27,821 bases of DNA, from assembly GCA_964483375.1 (NCBI GenBank), contig CAZABJ010000038.1, forward strand, positions 1-27,821, read 5' to 3'. The translations under genes were made by a program, and so were the position numbers. The notes beneath the pieces were generated by a model, which was not told the DNA's origin, searched no databases, and saw only the letters and a list, made by a program, of their open reading frames with translations. This document shows, in pieces, positions 8,093 to 16,160 of this stretch; position 1 is the first letter of the stretch; each line of letters opens with the position of its first letter. Source of the stretch: JAUIEH01 sp964483375. Lineage in GTDB: Bacteria; Pseudomonadota; Alphaproteobacteria; Caulobacterales; Maricaulaceae.

Positions 8093-10036
8093 TCACTGCC
8101 GGATCGCGCGCCCGAAGGACGCGGCGAGTTCGGCGTAGAACAAGCCCAGCTCGTCGGCGCGGCTGGAGGTCACCGGGGTTTCCGCGGCGTTCAACGCGCC
8201 GGCCGCCGCGCCGCCCTCGCCATGGGCCGCCGTCATGAATGCGCTCCAGATTTCCGCCGGCAGACCGCCGCCCGCCACACGGTCCATCGGCGTGTCGTCG
8301 TCATTGCCGATCCAGACCCCGGCGATGAGCTGGGAGGAATAGCCCACGAACCAAGCGTCCCGCCAACTCTGGCTGGTGCCGGTCTTGCCCGCCACGTCCA
8401 ACCCCTCAACCGCAGCGCGTCGTCCTGTTCCGTCCGTGACCACCTCGCGCAACATCGCCGTCATTTGCCGGGATAGCTCGGCGTCGTAGGCCCGCGGCGG
8501 TTCAGCCTCGGGACGGCGATAGAGAACCTCGCCTCGGGTGTCGCGGATTTCTGCGATGAGGTGCGGGCGATAAAGCGCACCCTCATTGAGGAACACCGAA
8601 TACGCGCCGGCGAGTTCCAAGAGCGTCACCTCTTGGGCGCCGAGCGCGATGGAGGGAACGGCGAGGAAATCGCGGTCCAAGCCGAAGCGCTGCGCGGTCG
8701 CGACGACCGCGTCTGCGCCGATGTCCTGGACGATTTGCGCGGCCACGGAGTTGGTCGAACGGCGAAACGCCTCCCGAACCGACATCGGCCGATTGGTGTA
8801 GACCCCGCCATAGTTTCTCGGCGTCCAATCCCCGATGGTGACTTGCTCGTCGTAGTAGAACTGATCGGGTTGGATCCCCCGCTCCAGCGCGGCGGCGAAG
8901 ACGATGGCCTTGAAGGCCGAGCCCGGCTGACGTTCGGCTTGGGTGGCGCGGTTGAACGGACTGTCTGTCCAAGAGCGCCCCCCCACCAAGGCGCGGATCG
9001 CCCCGGAGCGGTCCAGAGCGACCACGGCGCCCTGACCGGCTTCGGCTTCCTCGCCTTGTTCGTCCAGAGCCGAGGTAAGCGCCTCTATGGCCTGGCGCTG
9101 AAGGCTCATGTCGATGGTGGAGCGGATCACAAGGTCTGGCGGGGTGTCGTCGGCCAACAGGCCTTCGATGTCCCGCGTCGCTTGGTCAAAGACGTAGCCG
9201 ATCTCGGATTCGAATGCGTTGGCTTCGGGAGGCTGGAGCTCGGCCGGCGCGGCGATCGCTTCGTCGGCGCGTTGCCGCGTGATGTAGCCGGCCTCCACCA
9301 TGTTATCGAGCACTTCTCGCGCCCGCGCCCGGGCCTGGTCGATGTTGCGGGTGGGGTCAAACCGTGAGGGCGCTTGCACCATGCCGGCCAGCAAGGCCGC
9401 TTCGGCAAGCGTCACCTCGGTGGCGGGGTGGCCGAAATAGCGCCGAGCCGCGGCGTCCACCCCAAAGGTGCGCTGCCCCAAAAACACGCGATTGAGATAG
9501 AGGGTCAGGATTTCAGGCTTGGTCAGCTCCTGTTCGAGCATGCGGGCGAGACGAATTTCCTGCAGCTTCCGGCGCAGCGTCTGTTCGCGCGTCAAAAAAA
9601 GCATCTTCACAAGCTGTTGGGTGATGGTCGAGCCGCCCTGGACGACGTCCCCCTCGCGCCAATTGGCCACCAGCGCCCGCACGATGGCGCGCCGATCGAC
9701 CCCGTCATGCTCCCAAAACCGGCGGTCCTCGGTGGCGATGAAGGCGTGGATAAGATGCGCGGGAAGTTCGCCCGCATCCACCGCGACCCCGTAATAGGCC
9801 CCCCGGGTGCCGATGATTTCGCCGTTCACGTCGAGCAGCTGGAGGCTCGGCTCCCGCCGCACGGACCATAAATGCTGGCTGGGCGGCAGGTTCGGCATGT
9901 CGTGATAAAAATATACATGCACTGAGAGGTGGCCGATCATCAGCGCAGCCAGAATGAGCCCGATGGCGATCAGGCCGCCGGTCCGCGTGCGCCTCCGGCG
10001 CGTAATCGTTTGCGTTCCTTGCTCGGCCTTGGTCAC
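8093..10036 (-). CDS. Class A penicillin-binding protein (PBP1A-type transglycosylase/transpeptidase)
   Basis: The 647-residue enzyme is anchored by one N-terminal membrane helix (about 20-42) after a basic cytoplasmic tail. The glycosyltransferase-51 domain shows ATEDRRFWEHDGVD (Glu103 is the catalytic candidate), GGSTITQQLVK (134-144) and RKLQEIRLA. It polymerises lipid II. The transpeptidase domain has all three penicillin-binding motifs: SAFK (Ser373 nucleophile, Lys376), STN (427-429) and KTGT (551-554). It cross-links peptidoglycan in the periplasm. It is shorter than E. coli PBP1A (850 residues) and has no obvious extra C-terminal domain. The GTG at 10036 is supported by AAGGAG 8 bases upstream. 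It is divergent from the YcgN-like gene, with only 48 bases between starts. Confidence 0.95.
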   Translation of the reverse strand: MTKAEQGTQTITRRRRTRTGGLIAIGLILAALMIGHLSVHVYFYHDMPNLPPSQHLWSVRREPSLQLLDVNGEIIGTRGAYYGVAVDAGELPAHLIHAFIATEDRRFWEHDGVDRRAIVRALVANWREGDVVQGGSTITQQLVKMLFLTREQTLRRKLQEIRLARMLEQELTKPEILTLYLNRVFLGQRTFGVDAAARRYFGHPATEVTLAEAALLAGMVQAPSRFDPTRNIDQARARAREVLDNMVEAGYITRQRADEAIAAPAELQPPEANAFESEIGYVFDQATRDIEGLLADDTPPDLVIRSTIDMSLQRQAIEALTSALDEQGEEAEAGQGAVVALDRSGAIRALVGGRSWTDSPFNRATQAERQPGSAFKAIVFAAALERGIQPDQFYYDEQVTIGDWTPRNYGGVYTNRPMSVREAFRRSTNSVAAQIVQDIGADAVVATAQRFGLDRDFLAVPSIALGAQEVTLLELAGAYSVFLNEGALYRPHLIAEIRDTRGEVLYRRPEAEPPRAYDAELSRQMTAMLREVVTDGTGRRAAVEGLDVAGKTGTSQSWRDAWFVGYSSQLIAGVWIGNDDDTPMDRVAGGGLPAEIWSAFMTAAHGEGGAAAGALNAAETPVTSSRADELGLFYAELAASFGRAIRQ

Positions 10037-10084
10037 CGTGCGCGCTCCTTAACGGGCCGTTCGCCGCAACGTTCGAGGTGCAAG

Positions 10085-10540
10085 ATGGATAAGGCGCCTT
10101 TTTGGCGGACGAAGCCTTTACGTGACATGAGCGCAGAGGAATGGGAATCCCTTTGCGACGGCTGCGGCAAGTGCTGCCTGGTCCGTTTGCAGGATGAGGA
10201 CACCGGCGAGATCGTCAACACCGCGGTGTCGTGCCGGCTGTTTGAACGCACCGCCTGCCGATGCGGAGACTACGAAAATCGCAGCCGCCGCGTGCCGACC
10301 TGTGTGGTTTTAAGCCCGCAGAACGTGTCGGGCTTGTCGTGGATGCCGCAAACCTGCGCGTATCGCTTGCTCGCGGAGGGAAAAGACTTGCCGAGCTGGC
10401 ATCACCTTGTATCGGGCTCGCGTGAGACCATTCACGAAGCGGGCATGTCAGTGCGCGACCGCACCGTAAGCGAGGAAGACGTCGCTGAGGACGAGCTTTG
10501 GGAGCATGTCGTCGGCTGGCCAGGGGAGAGGGAGGAATGA
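10085..10540 (+). CDS. YcgN/UPF0260-family cysteine-cluster protein
   Basis: The 151-residue soluble protein carries the family cysteine signature LCDGCGKCC (Cys24, 27, 30, 31). Further cysteines are at 50, 58, 60, 73 and 91, including ACRCGDY and TCAYRLL, a layout that suggests metal or iron-sulphur binding. The length and N terminus (KAPFWRTKPLRDMSAEEWESLCDGCGKCC region) fit UPF0260. The function of the family is not established. The ATG at 10085 has GAGG 6 bases upstream. Its stop overlaps the start of the TonB receptor (ATGA), so the two are probably co-translated. This hints at, but does not prove, a shared metal theme. Confidence 0.9.
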   Translation: MDKAPFWRTKPLRDMSAEEWESLCDGCGKCCLVRLQDEDTGEIVNTAVSCRLFERTACRCGDYENRSRRVPTCVVLSPQNVSGLSWMPQTCAYRLLAEGKDLPSWHHLVSGSRETIHEAGMSVRDRTVSEEDVAEDELWEHVVGWPGEREE

Positions 10541-12546
10541 TGAGGACGCTTGCGCTCATGGCGGCGGGCGCAATCGCGTTTCCCGCCATCGCTCAAACCG
10601 AGACGCTCGAGGTCATCACCGTGACCGCTGAGCGGCGGGAACGTGTCCTCAGCGACGTTGCGGGCAACGCCGCGGTCCTCTCAGGCAGCGCGCTCGCCCG
10701 GATCAATCCCGATCACGTTCAAGAAGCGCTCAACCGCCTGCCTGGGGTCAACCTGCACCGGGGGTCGGGCCAAGAACACCTCACCGCCATTCGCTCGCCC
10801 GTGTTGACGGGCGGGGCGGGCGCTGGGTCGTTCTTGTTCTTGGAAGACGGCGTGCCGCTCCGCGCGGCGGGTTTCGCCAATGTGAACGGTCTGTTCGAGG
10901 CGATGACGCCGCTCGCAGCGGGTCTGGAGGTCGTGCGAGGACCCGGCTCAGCGCTTTACGGTTCCAACGCGGTGCATGGCCTGGTCAATGTGCGGCTCCC
11001 CGCCGCTGATGCGCCGGACCGGGTCGTGCTCACGGCGGGCTCCTTCGGGCGGCTTTCGGGCGGCTTGCGCGCCTCCACGCCGTTTGGGTCCGGGCGCATG
11101 TCAGCCGCCGCGTCCGCGCTTAGCGAAGACGGTTGGCGGGATGCGGCGGGCGTCGACCAACAACGGGCGCTCCTGCGCTGGGACGGGCGCGTTGGCGGCT
11201 GGTCCGCCCGCGCGTCTTTGGCGTTCATGAACCTCAACCAGGAAACGGCGGGTTTCGTGTTCGGGCCTGACGCCTATCGCGACCCGGCTGTGAGGCGCTC
11301 CAATCCCAACCCCGAGGCGTTCCGTGACGCCCAAGCGGCGCGCGTGCAAAGCCGGTTTGAGCGCGGCGGCGAGACCCTGAGCGTCGCCGTCACGCCTTAC
11401 GCGCGTTGGACCGACATGACGTTCTTGCAGCATTTCCTGCCCTATCAGGGCTTAGAGGAGAACGGACATTGGAGCCTGGGCGTTCAGTCAACGGCGTATT
11501 GGCGGCCTGGCCCGGCGTTCTCTGCGATCGTCGGCTTTGATGCGGAGTATTCGCGCGGTTTCCTGCGCGAGACCCAATCTCTGCCGAGCTTCGGTCCGTT
11601 TCCGCAGGGCGTGCATTACGACTATGACGTCGAAGCGCAGGTCCTTGCGGCTTATGGCGAGGCGGAATGGCGGGCGACCCCGCGGTTGACGTTTGAACTG
11701 GGCGGGCGGCTTGAGGCGACCCACTACGACTACGACAATCAGACGGCGGATGGTGCAACTGGACGGTTTTTGCGCCCGTCCGATCAAGACGACGCATTCT
11801 TAACGTTCACGCCGAACCTCAGCGCCCTCTTCGCGTTTGGGGATGCGGCTTCGGCTTATATCCGGATTGCGCGCGGGGCGAGGGCCCCGCAAACGACGGA
11901 CCTATACCGCCTGCAAACAAACCAGACCGGCCCGGGCGCGGATATCGAAACCATCGACAGTGTCGAAATCGGCCTTCGCGGCGTTGTCGCGGGCGCGCGC
12001 TTCGACCTCGCCGCTTTCCATATGGACAAGGACAACTTTTTCTTCCGCGACGCGGACGGCTTCAATGTCACGGACGGGGAGACCCGGCACCAGGGGATCG
12101 AAGCGGAGGTCGCGTGGCCGATCACGGATCGCTTCGAGCTTTCCGGCGCGGGGACCTATGCGCGACATACCTATCGCTTCGACCGACCGGTCTCGCGCAA
12201 CGCTACTGAGGCGATCGCGTTCGGCGACGACGTTGACACCGCGCCCCGCTGGTTGTGGAACGCCCGCGCTGCATGGCGCCCCTCGCCCCGCGCCCTGATC
12301 GAAGCCGAATGGGCGTATACGGGGCGGTACTACGCCGATGCGTCGAATACGGTCGAATATCCAGGGCATGACATCGTCAATCTGCGGGGGGAAATCGAAC
12401 CGCGCGACGGGGTGGTCTTTGGGATTGCGGTCCGCAATCTCTTCGACGTCGCCTATGCCGAACGCGCGGACTTCGCATTTGGCGACGAGCGATACTTTCC
12501 CGGCGAGGATCGGGCGTTTTCCGCCCAGCTTCGTCTCGTACGGTGA
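10537..12546 (+). CDS. TonB-dependent outer-membrane receptor
   Basis: The 669-residue protein begins with a signal peptide ending AIA before Gln20. A TonB-box-like segment ETLEVITVTAER follows at about 22-33, then the plug domain: DVAGNAAVLSGSAL, RLPGVNLHRGSG, FLFLEDGVPLRAAGF, EVVRGPGSALYGSNAVHG. The remainder is a beta barrel of alternating aromatic/polar strands, such as TFELGGRLEATHYDYDNQT and YIRIARGARAPQTTDLYR. It takes up a substrate, perhaps an iron chelate, cobalamin or another ligand, using TonB energy; the ligand cannot be told. AGGGAGAGGGAGG just before the ATG at 10537 is a strong ribosome site, and a second ATG follows directly. Oddly, the last residues are AQLRLVR rather than the usual terminal aromatic. 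Confidence 0.93.
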   Translation: MMRTLALMAAGAIAFPAIAQTETLEVITVTAERRERVLSDVAGNAAVLSGSALARINPDHVQEALNRLPGVNLHRGSGQEHLTAIRSPVLTGGAGAGSFLFLEDGVPLRAAGFANVNGLFEAMTPLAAGLEVVRGPGSALYGSNAVHGLVNVRLPAADAPDRVVLTAGSFGRLSGGLRASTPFGSGRMSAAASALSEDGWRDAAGVDQQRALLRWDGRVGGWSARASLAFMNLNQETAGFVFGPDAYRDPAVRRSNPNPEAFRDAQAARVQSRFERGGETLSVAVTPYARWTDMTFLQHFLPYQGLEENGHWSLGVQSTAYWRPGPAFSAIVGFDAEYSRGFLRETQSLPSFGPFPQGVHYDYDVEAQVLAAYGEAEWRATPRLTFELGGRLEATHYDYDNQTADGATGRFLRPSDQDDAFLTFTPNLSALFAFGDAASAYIRIARGARAPQTTDLYRLQTNQTGPGADIETIDSVEIGLRGVVAGARFDLAAFHMDKDNFFFRDADGFNVTDGETRHQGIEAEVAWPITDRFELSGAGTYARHTYRFDRPVSRNATEAIAFGDDVDTAPRWLWNARAAWRPSPRALIEAEWAYTGRYYADASNTVEYPGHDIVNLRGEIEPRDGVVFGIAVRNLFDVAYAERADFAFGDERYFPGEDRAFSAQLRLVR

Positions 12547-12549
12547 GCG

Positions 12550-12579
12550 ATGCGGGGGTTCGTGCCCGCCAATCCGCAT
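12550..12579 (+). terminator. Inverted repeat just after the TonB receptor stop, possible weak terminator
   Basis: ATGCGG (12550-12555) can pair with CCGCAT (12574-12579). Alternatively GCGGG (12552-12556) can pair with CCCGC (12565-12569). The hairpin sits 3 bases after the receptor stop, a normal place for a terminator, but no T-run follows. It is therefore not a standard intrinsic terminator. Confidence 0.25.
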
Positions 12580-12672
12580 ACAGCTGACAAAAAAACCGAG
12601 CACGTGTGAGGGCGCAAGCGGACCGTTGCGGCGTCTTATCCGACCGGGGCGGCGCTGGGGCTATTGTTCGGC

Positions 12673-13053
12673 ATGCCCGGAAAAACCGCTGCCCCCGGAG
12701 CCGCATCGCGCGGCGCCAAGCACGTCTTAAGCGACGCCCACGGACGGAAGCTCTCCGGCCGACGGGCCTTGGCCCGGCTGCATCGGATGTTGGAGACGGA
12801 GTTGTCCATCCTGGAGCGTTCTCAGCCGCATGCGGATGACCAGGATTGGGCGAAGCGGGCGCGTTGGGTGGAGGCGACCAAGAAACTGGCCGATCTGCTA
12901 AACGACATGGACCAGCGCGCCTTGGGCGAGGCGCGTGAAAAGGGAGAGCCGCGCGACCGTGACGCCCTCCGCGCGGCGCTTGAGCGCCGCCTTGCTCAGC
13001 TCGCTGACGCCGAATGCGCGGCGAGCGTTTCTCAAGAGCCTGAGCGCCGCTGA
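12673..13053 (+). CDS. Small-terminase-like protein of a GTA/prophage remnant (gp1 candidate)
   Basis: The 126-residue, highly charged and probably helical protein lies directly before the large terminase. In the Rhodobacter capsulatus GTA cluster this is the position of gp1, the small terminase. Its central part, with segments such as LARLHRMLETELSILE and WVEATKKLADLLNDMDQRAL, looks like long helices or a coiled coil. I do not recognise a sequence motif, so the call rests on size, helicity and position. The ATG at 12673 lacks a good Shine-Dalgarno; a TTG three codons earlier is an alternative. Its 3' end overlaps the terminase reading frame. Confidence 0.55.
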   Translation: MPGKTAAPGAASRGAKHVLSDAHGRKLSGRRALARLHRMLETELSILERSQPHADDQDWAKRARWVEATKKLADLLNDMDQRALGEAREKGEPRDRDALRAALERRLAQLADAECAASVSQEPERR

Positions 13054-14299
13054 AGAGGAGTTCCTCAGAACCTATTGGCCGCTCTGGGCGCGGCCGGAAC
13101 AACGCCCCCCGCCCGGCGACTGGCGGACGTGGCTTTTTCTTGGCGGGCGAGGCGCGGGCAAAACCAGGGCGGGCTCGGAATGGGTCCGCGGCGAAGTCGA
13201 AGGCGCCACGCCGCTCGGGCGAGGCCGGCGCCGACGGATAGCGCTTGTCGGTCAGGGGCACGGCGATGTCCGTGAAGTGATGATTGAGGGACCGTCAGGG
13301 GTGCGAGCTGTCGCGCCGCGCGACTGGCGTCCTGTGTTTGAGGCGTCCCGGCGTCGATTGGTGTGGCCGAACGGAGCGGTCGCGTACGGATTTTCCGCCG
13401 AAGACCCAGACGGTTTGCGCGGACCGCAATTTGATGCGGCGTGGTGTGACGAAACGGCGGCCTGGCGTGCGCCGGAGACCGCGCTTGCGATGCTCGACTT
13501 CGCGCTGCGGCTCGGAGAGCGGCCGCAAAGGCTGATTACGACGACGCCGCGGCCCATCCCGGCTCTTCGAGCTCTCTTGGCGGCGGAGGCAGTGGCGGTG
13601 ACGCGCGCCGCGACAAAGGCCAACGCCGCCTTTCTGTCCGCCGCGTTTCTGGCGGCGGTGGAGCAGGCCTATGCCGGCACGCGGCTGGCGCGCCAAGAGC
13701 TGGACGGGGAGATGGTTGAGGATGCGGAGGGCGCGCTGTGGACCCGTGCGCTGCTGGCGCAGGCCTATGACCCCCGCCCCCCGGCGCTTGACCGCATTGT
13801 CGTGGGGGTCGACCCGCCGGCGAGCATCGGCCCCAACGCTGACGCTTGCGGGGTTATCGTCGCGGGACGGGCGGGAGACGGGAGCGAGGCCGTCGCTTGG
13901 GTGTTGGCTGACAGGTCCGTACAGGGATTGACCCCGGAGGGGTGGGCGCGCCGGGTCGCTGACGCCGCTTCGGCGTTCGAGGCAGACCGGGTGGTCGCGG
14001 AGATCAATCAGGGCGGCGCAATGGTGGGCGCGCTGATGGATATGGTGGCGCCCGGCCTGCCGGTGCGCGGGGTGCGGGCGGCGGTCGGGAAAGCGGCGCG
14101 CGCGGAACCGATTGCGGCGCTCTATGAGCGCGGTCGGGTGCGCCATGCGGGCCGGTTTCCCGCTCTTGAAGATGAGATGTGCGCGTTCGGCGCGCCGGGC
14201 GGAGGCGGAAGCCCCGACCGGGTGGACGCCCTGGTGTGGGCGCTCGCCGAGCTTTTGCTCGGCGGGGAAGGACGGCCGCGACTGCGGACGATGGAGTGA
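12935..14299 (+). CDS. GTA-type terminase large subunit (DNA-packaging ATPase/nuclease, gp2-like)
   Basis: The 454-residue frame holds the complete large terminase that pumps DNA into capsids. The adenine-side segment WARPEQRPPPGDWRTWLFL precedes Walker A GGRGAGKT (70-77). Walker B is FDAAWCDE (166-173) and the coupling motif TTTPRP is at about 202-207. The C-terminal RNase H-like nuclease begins IVVGVDPPAS (Asp293) and ends with DRVDALVWALAELL. The order and wording closely recall the R. capsulatus GTA packaging protein. The start is unsure: GTG 12935 (used here), GTG 12959, and TTG 12980 or 12992 are all possible, and the later ones would shorten the 119-base overlap with the preceding gene. 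Both catalytic domains look intact although the downstream portal is truncated. Confidence 0.92.
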   Translation: MKRESRATVTPSARRLSAALLSSLTPNARRAFLKSLSAAEEEFLRTYWPLWARPEQRPPPGDWRTWLFLGGRGAGKTRAGSEWVRGEVEGATPLGRGRRRRIALVGQGHGDVREVMIEGPSGVRAVAPRDWRPVFEASRRRLVWPNGAVAYGFSAEDPDGLRGPQFDAAWCDETAAWRAPETALAMLDFALRLGERPQRLITTTPRPIPALRALLAAEAVAVTRAATKANAAFLSAAFLAAVEQAYAGTRLARQELDGEMVEDAEGALWTRALLAQAYDPRPPALDRIVVGVDPPASIGPNADACGVIVAGRAGDGSEAVAWVLADRSVQGLTPEGWARRVADAASAFEADRVVAEINQGGAMVGALMDMVAPGLPVRGVRAAVGKAARAEPIAALYERGRVRHAGRFPALEDEMCAFGAPGGGGSPDRVDALVWALAELLLGGEGRPRLRTME

Positions 14300-14308
14300 G
14301 CCGCGACC

Positions 14309-15148
14309 ATGTTTGATCGAATACGGAAGGCCTTGACCGGCGCCCGGGAAGGCAAGGCGATGAGCACGCGCGTTTTGCTGGCCCTCGACGCTGGGAGCGG
14401 CGCAACGCGCCGGGCGGACTACGCCCAGCTCGCCGGGCGGGACTACGCCTACAATCCGATCGCGTTCCGTTGTGTTCGGATGGTGTCGGAAGCCGCGGCG
14501 TCGGCCCCGATGGCGGCCTGGCGCGGCGGACGACCGGCGCCGAGCGACGACCCGGTCGCCGCCTTGCTTCGGCGTCCGAACCCGGAGCAAACCGCGTCTG
14601 AGTTGCTTGAGACCTTTTACGGGCACCTTCATGTCAGCGGAAACGCCTATTTCGAGGCGACCGAGCTGGACGGCGAACCGCGCGAACTCCACGCGCTGCG
14701 GCCCGACAGGGTGAAAGTCATCGCCGCCGCCAGCGGGTGGCCGGCGGGCTGGCGCATCGGGGAAGGCGAGCGCGCCCGGCGGGTGCTGCGTGATCCCGCA
14801 TCAGGCCGGGCGGGCGTGCTGCATATGAAGATCTTCAACCCCGCCTGCGACCACTATGGGGTCTCGCCGCTCGCCGCGGCGGGGTACTCGCTCGACATTC
14901 ACGCCGCCTCGGGCGCATGGAACAAGGCGTTGTTGGAAAACGCCGCCCGCCCGTCCGGCGCGCTCATCTATCGCGACGGCATGGCGGTTCTCACGCGCGA
15001 GACGAGCGAGCCGAAAACCCTTTTGAGCTTGGCCGAAGAAGCCGCGCTGTTTCCCGACGCGCCCCGCTACGCCTTTGAAATATCTGTGGCGCAGATTTCG
15101 GACCGCGTCGGCGAGGGGGCGCTCAGGCGCAGTTTCGTCTATGCATAG
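14309..15148 (+). CDS. Truncated GTA/phage portal protein (gp3-like) with an unrelated-looking C-terminal tail
   Basis: Residues 1 to about 225 match a HK97-type portal. They include the early segment AYNPIAFRCVRMVSEAAA, the core GHLHVSGNAYFEATELDG and LRPDRVKVI, and the late segment AASGAWNKALLENAARPSGA. GTA portals are about 390-400 residues long, and at this point normally continue into the clip and wing regions (segments like GGLDWTPMALSPKDMDFLE). Here the frame instead continues from about residue 230 with RETSEPKTLLSLAEEAALF and FEISVAQISDRVGEG and stops at 279. The tail keeps normal codon use, so it could be the end of another gene fused by deletion. No head, protease or tail genes follow. 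The ATG at 14309 lies 9 bases after the terminase stop. Confidence 0.8.
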   Translation: MFDRIRKALTGAREGKAMSTRVLLALDAGSGATRRADYAQLAGRDYAYNPIAFRCVRMVSEAAASAPMAAWRGGRPAPSDDPVAALLRRPNPEQTASELLETFYGHLHVSGNAYFEATELDGEPRELHALRPDRVKVIAAASGWPAGWRIGEGERARRVLRDPASGRAGVLHMKIFNPACDHYGVSPLAAAGYSLDIHAASGAWNKALLENAARPSGALIYRDGMAVLTRETSEPKTLLSLAEEAALFPDAPRYAFEISVAQISDRVGEGALRRSFVYA

Positions 15149-15261
15149 GCCTTGCTCTAATTCGGCGCAGCGCGCGCGGACGCTTTCTTGCAGTTCGTTT
15201 GCAGCGTATCTTTTCCCAAGAATCGCGCTTGACATGCGGGGGAGCGCAGAAGGGGCCTCGG

Positions 15262-16116
15262 GTGAACGATCCCTACGCCGAATTGGGCGTGCAGCGGAAC
15301 GCGTCTGCGGATGACATTCGCAAAGCGTATCGCAAGCTCGCAAAAGACTTGCACCCAGACGCGCGTCCTGGCGATCGCGCGGCCGAGGAGCGGTTTAAGC
15401 GCATCACCGCGGCGTTCCAATTGCTGGGCGACGACGAAAAGCGCGGCCGCTTCGACCGCGGGGAAATCGACGCCGACGGCAATGAACGCATGGATGGGCG
15501 CCGTCGCAGGGGCGGCGAGAGCTTCGGCGACTTCAACGATTTGTTTTCGGGCGTGTTCGGCGCGGACTCCGGCCCGTTCCGGGCGCGCGGGGAAGACGCT
15601 CGGTATCGCCTTTCCGTAACGTTCTTGGAGGCGGCGACAGGCGGACGCAAACGCGTGGTCATGGGCGACGGCAAGGCGCTAGACCTGTCGATCCCTGAAG
15701 GCGTGCGTTCGGGTCAGGTCCTTCGGTTGCGCGGCCAAGGGCGGCAAGGACGCAACGGCGCGCCCGCCGGCGACGCCTTGGTCGAAGTCACCGTCGAAGA
15801 GCACGAGTTTTTCCGGCGTGAAGGGGACGACGTCCGCATCGAGTTGCCGGTGACGCTGCAAGAAGCGGTCTTGGGCGGGAAAATCAAAGTCCCCACCTTG
15901 ACCGGGCCGGTGACGGTGACCGTTCCCAAGGGGTCGAATTCCGGCACGGTGCTGCGGCTGCGAGGCCGCGGCGTGAAAGGCGAAAAAGGGCGCGGGGACC
16001 AGCTGGTTCGGCTGACCGTGCATTTGCCCGAACGCGCCGAACCCGACTTGGTCAAATTCGTTGAGAGCTGGACGCCCGGCAAGGACTACGATCCGCGCAA
16101 GCGGTACGATGTATGA
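15262..16116 (+). CDS. DnaJ-family co-chaperone without zinc finger (CbpA/class B type)
   Basis: The 284-residue protein has a J domain at about 2-66 with the Hsp70-stimulating HPD at 31-33 (AKDLHPDARPGD). A Gly/Arg/Asp/Phe-rich linker follows (RRRRGGESFGDFNDLFSG), then the DnaJ C-terminal substrate-binding domains (SVTFLEAATGGRKRV, LSIPEGVRSGQVLRLRGQG, LPVTLQEAVLGGKIKVPT, TVTVPKGSNSGTVLRLRGRG). The CXXCXGXG zinc repeats of canonical DnaJ are absent, so this is the CbpA-like class. It would deliver clients to DnaK in the cytoplasm. The GTG at 15262 is chosen because AAGGGG lies 6 bases upstream and the J domain starts directly after it. It lies 113 bases after the truncated portal, and I found no convincing heat-shock promoter there. 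Confidence 0.92.
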   Translation: MNDPYAELGVQRNASADDIRKAYRKLAKDLHPDARPGDRAAEERFKRITAAFQLLGDDEKRGRFDRGEIDADGNERMDGRRRRGGESFGDFNDLFSGVFGADSGPFRARGEDARYRLSVTFLEAATGGRKRVVMGDGKALDLSIPEGVRSGQVLRLRGQGRQGRNGAPAGDALVEVTVEEHEFFRREGDDVRIELPVTLQEAVLGGKIKVPTLTGPVTVTVPKGSNSGTVLRLRGRGVKGEKGRGDQLVRLTVHLPERAEPDLVKFVESWTPGKDYDPRKRYDV

Positions 16117-16160
16117 TGCGTTCAGCTTCGGTTCAGAGCGCCGAGGTCAGGGTGCGGCTC

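Noticed and set aside
8561..9367. A 268-codon plus-strand frame opposite the class A PBP
   Set aside because: Antisense shadow of the PBP, which has all its catalytic motifs.
12377..13261. A 294-codon minus-strand frame spanning the receptor end and terminase start
   Set aside because: Arg/Pro-rich composition and overlap with three plus-strand genes; no support as a gene.
13295..14692. A 465-codon open frame on the minus strand across the terminase and portal
   Set aside because: It is antisense to the terminase and portal, both with clear motifs. Its translation is Arg/Gly/His-rich shadow sequence.
15229..15234. TTGACA upstream of the dnaJ-like gene as a -35 element
   Set aside because: The matching -10 position (about 15252) is GGGGCC, so no promoter is supported. 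A sigma-32 pattern was also sought and not found.
14801..15343. A 180-codon minus-strand frame under the odd portal tail, considered as the source gene of the tail
   Set aside because: No motif, no good start, and it runs into the dnaJ-like gene; the plus frame has the more natural codon use.
16113..16160. ATG at 16113 (overlapping the dnaJ-like stop) as start of the PepSY gene
   Set aside because: It adds 16 residues with no signal character, while the ATG at 16161 has a better ribosome site and starts a proper signal peptide.
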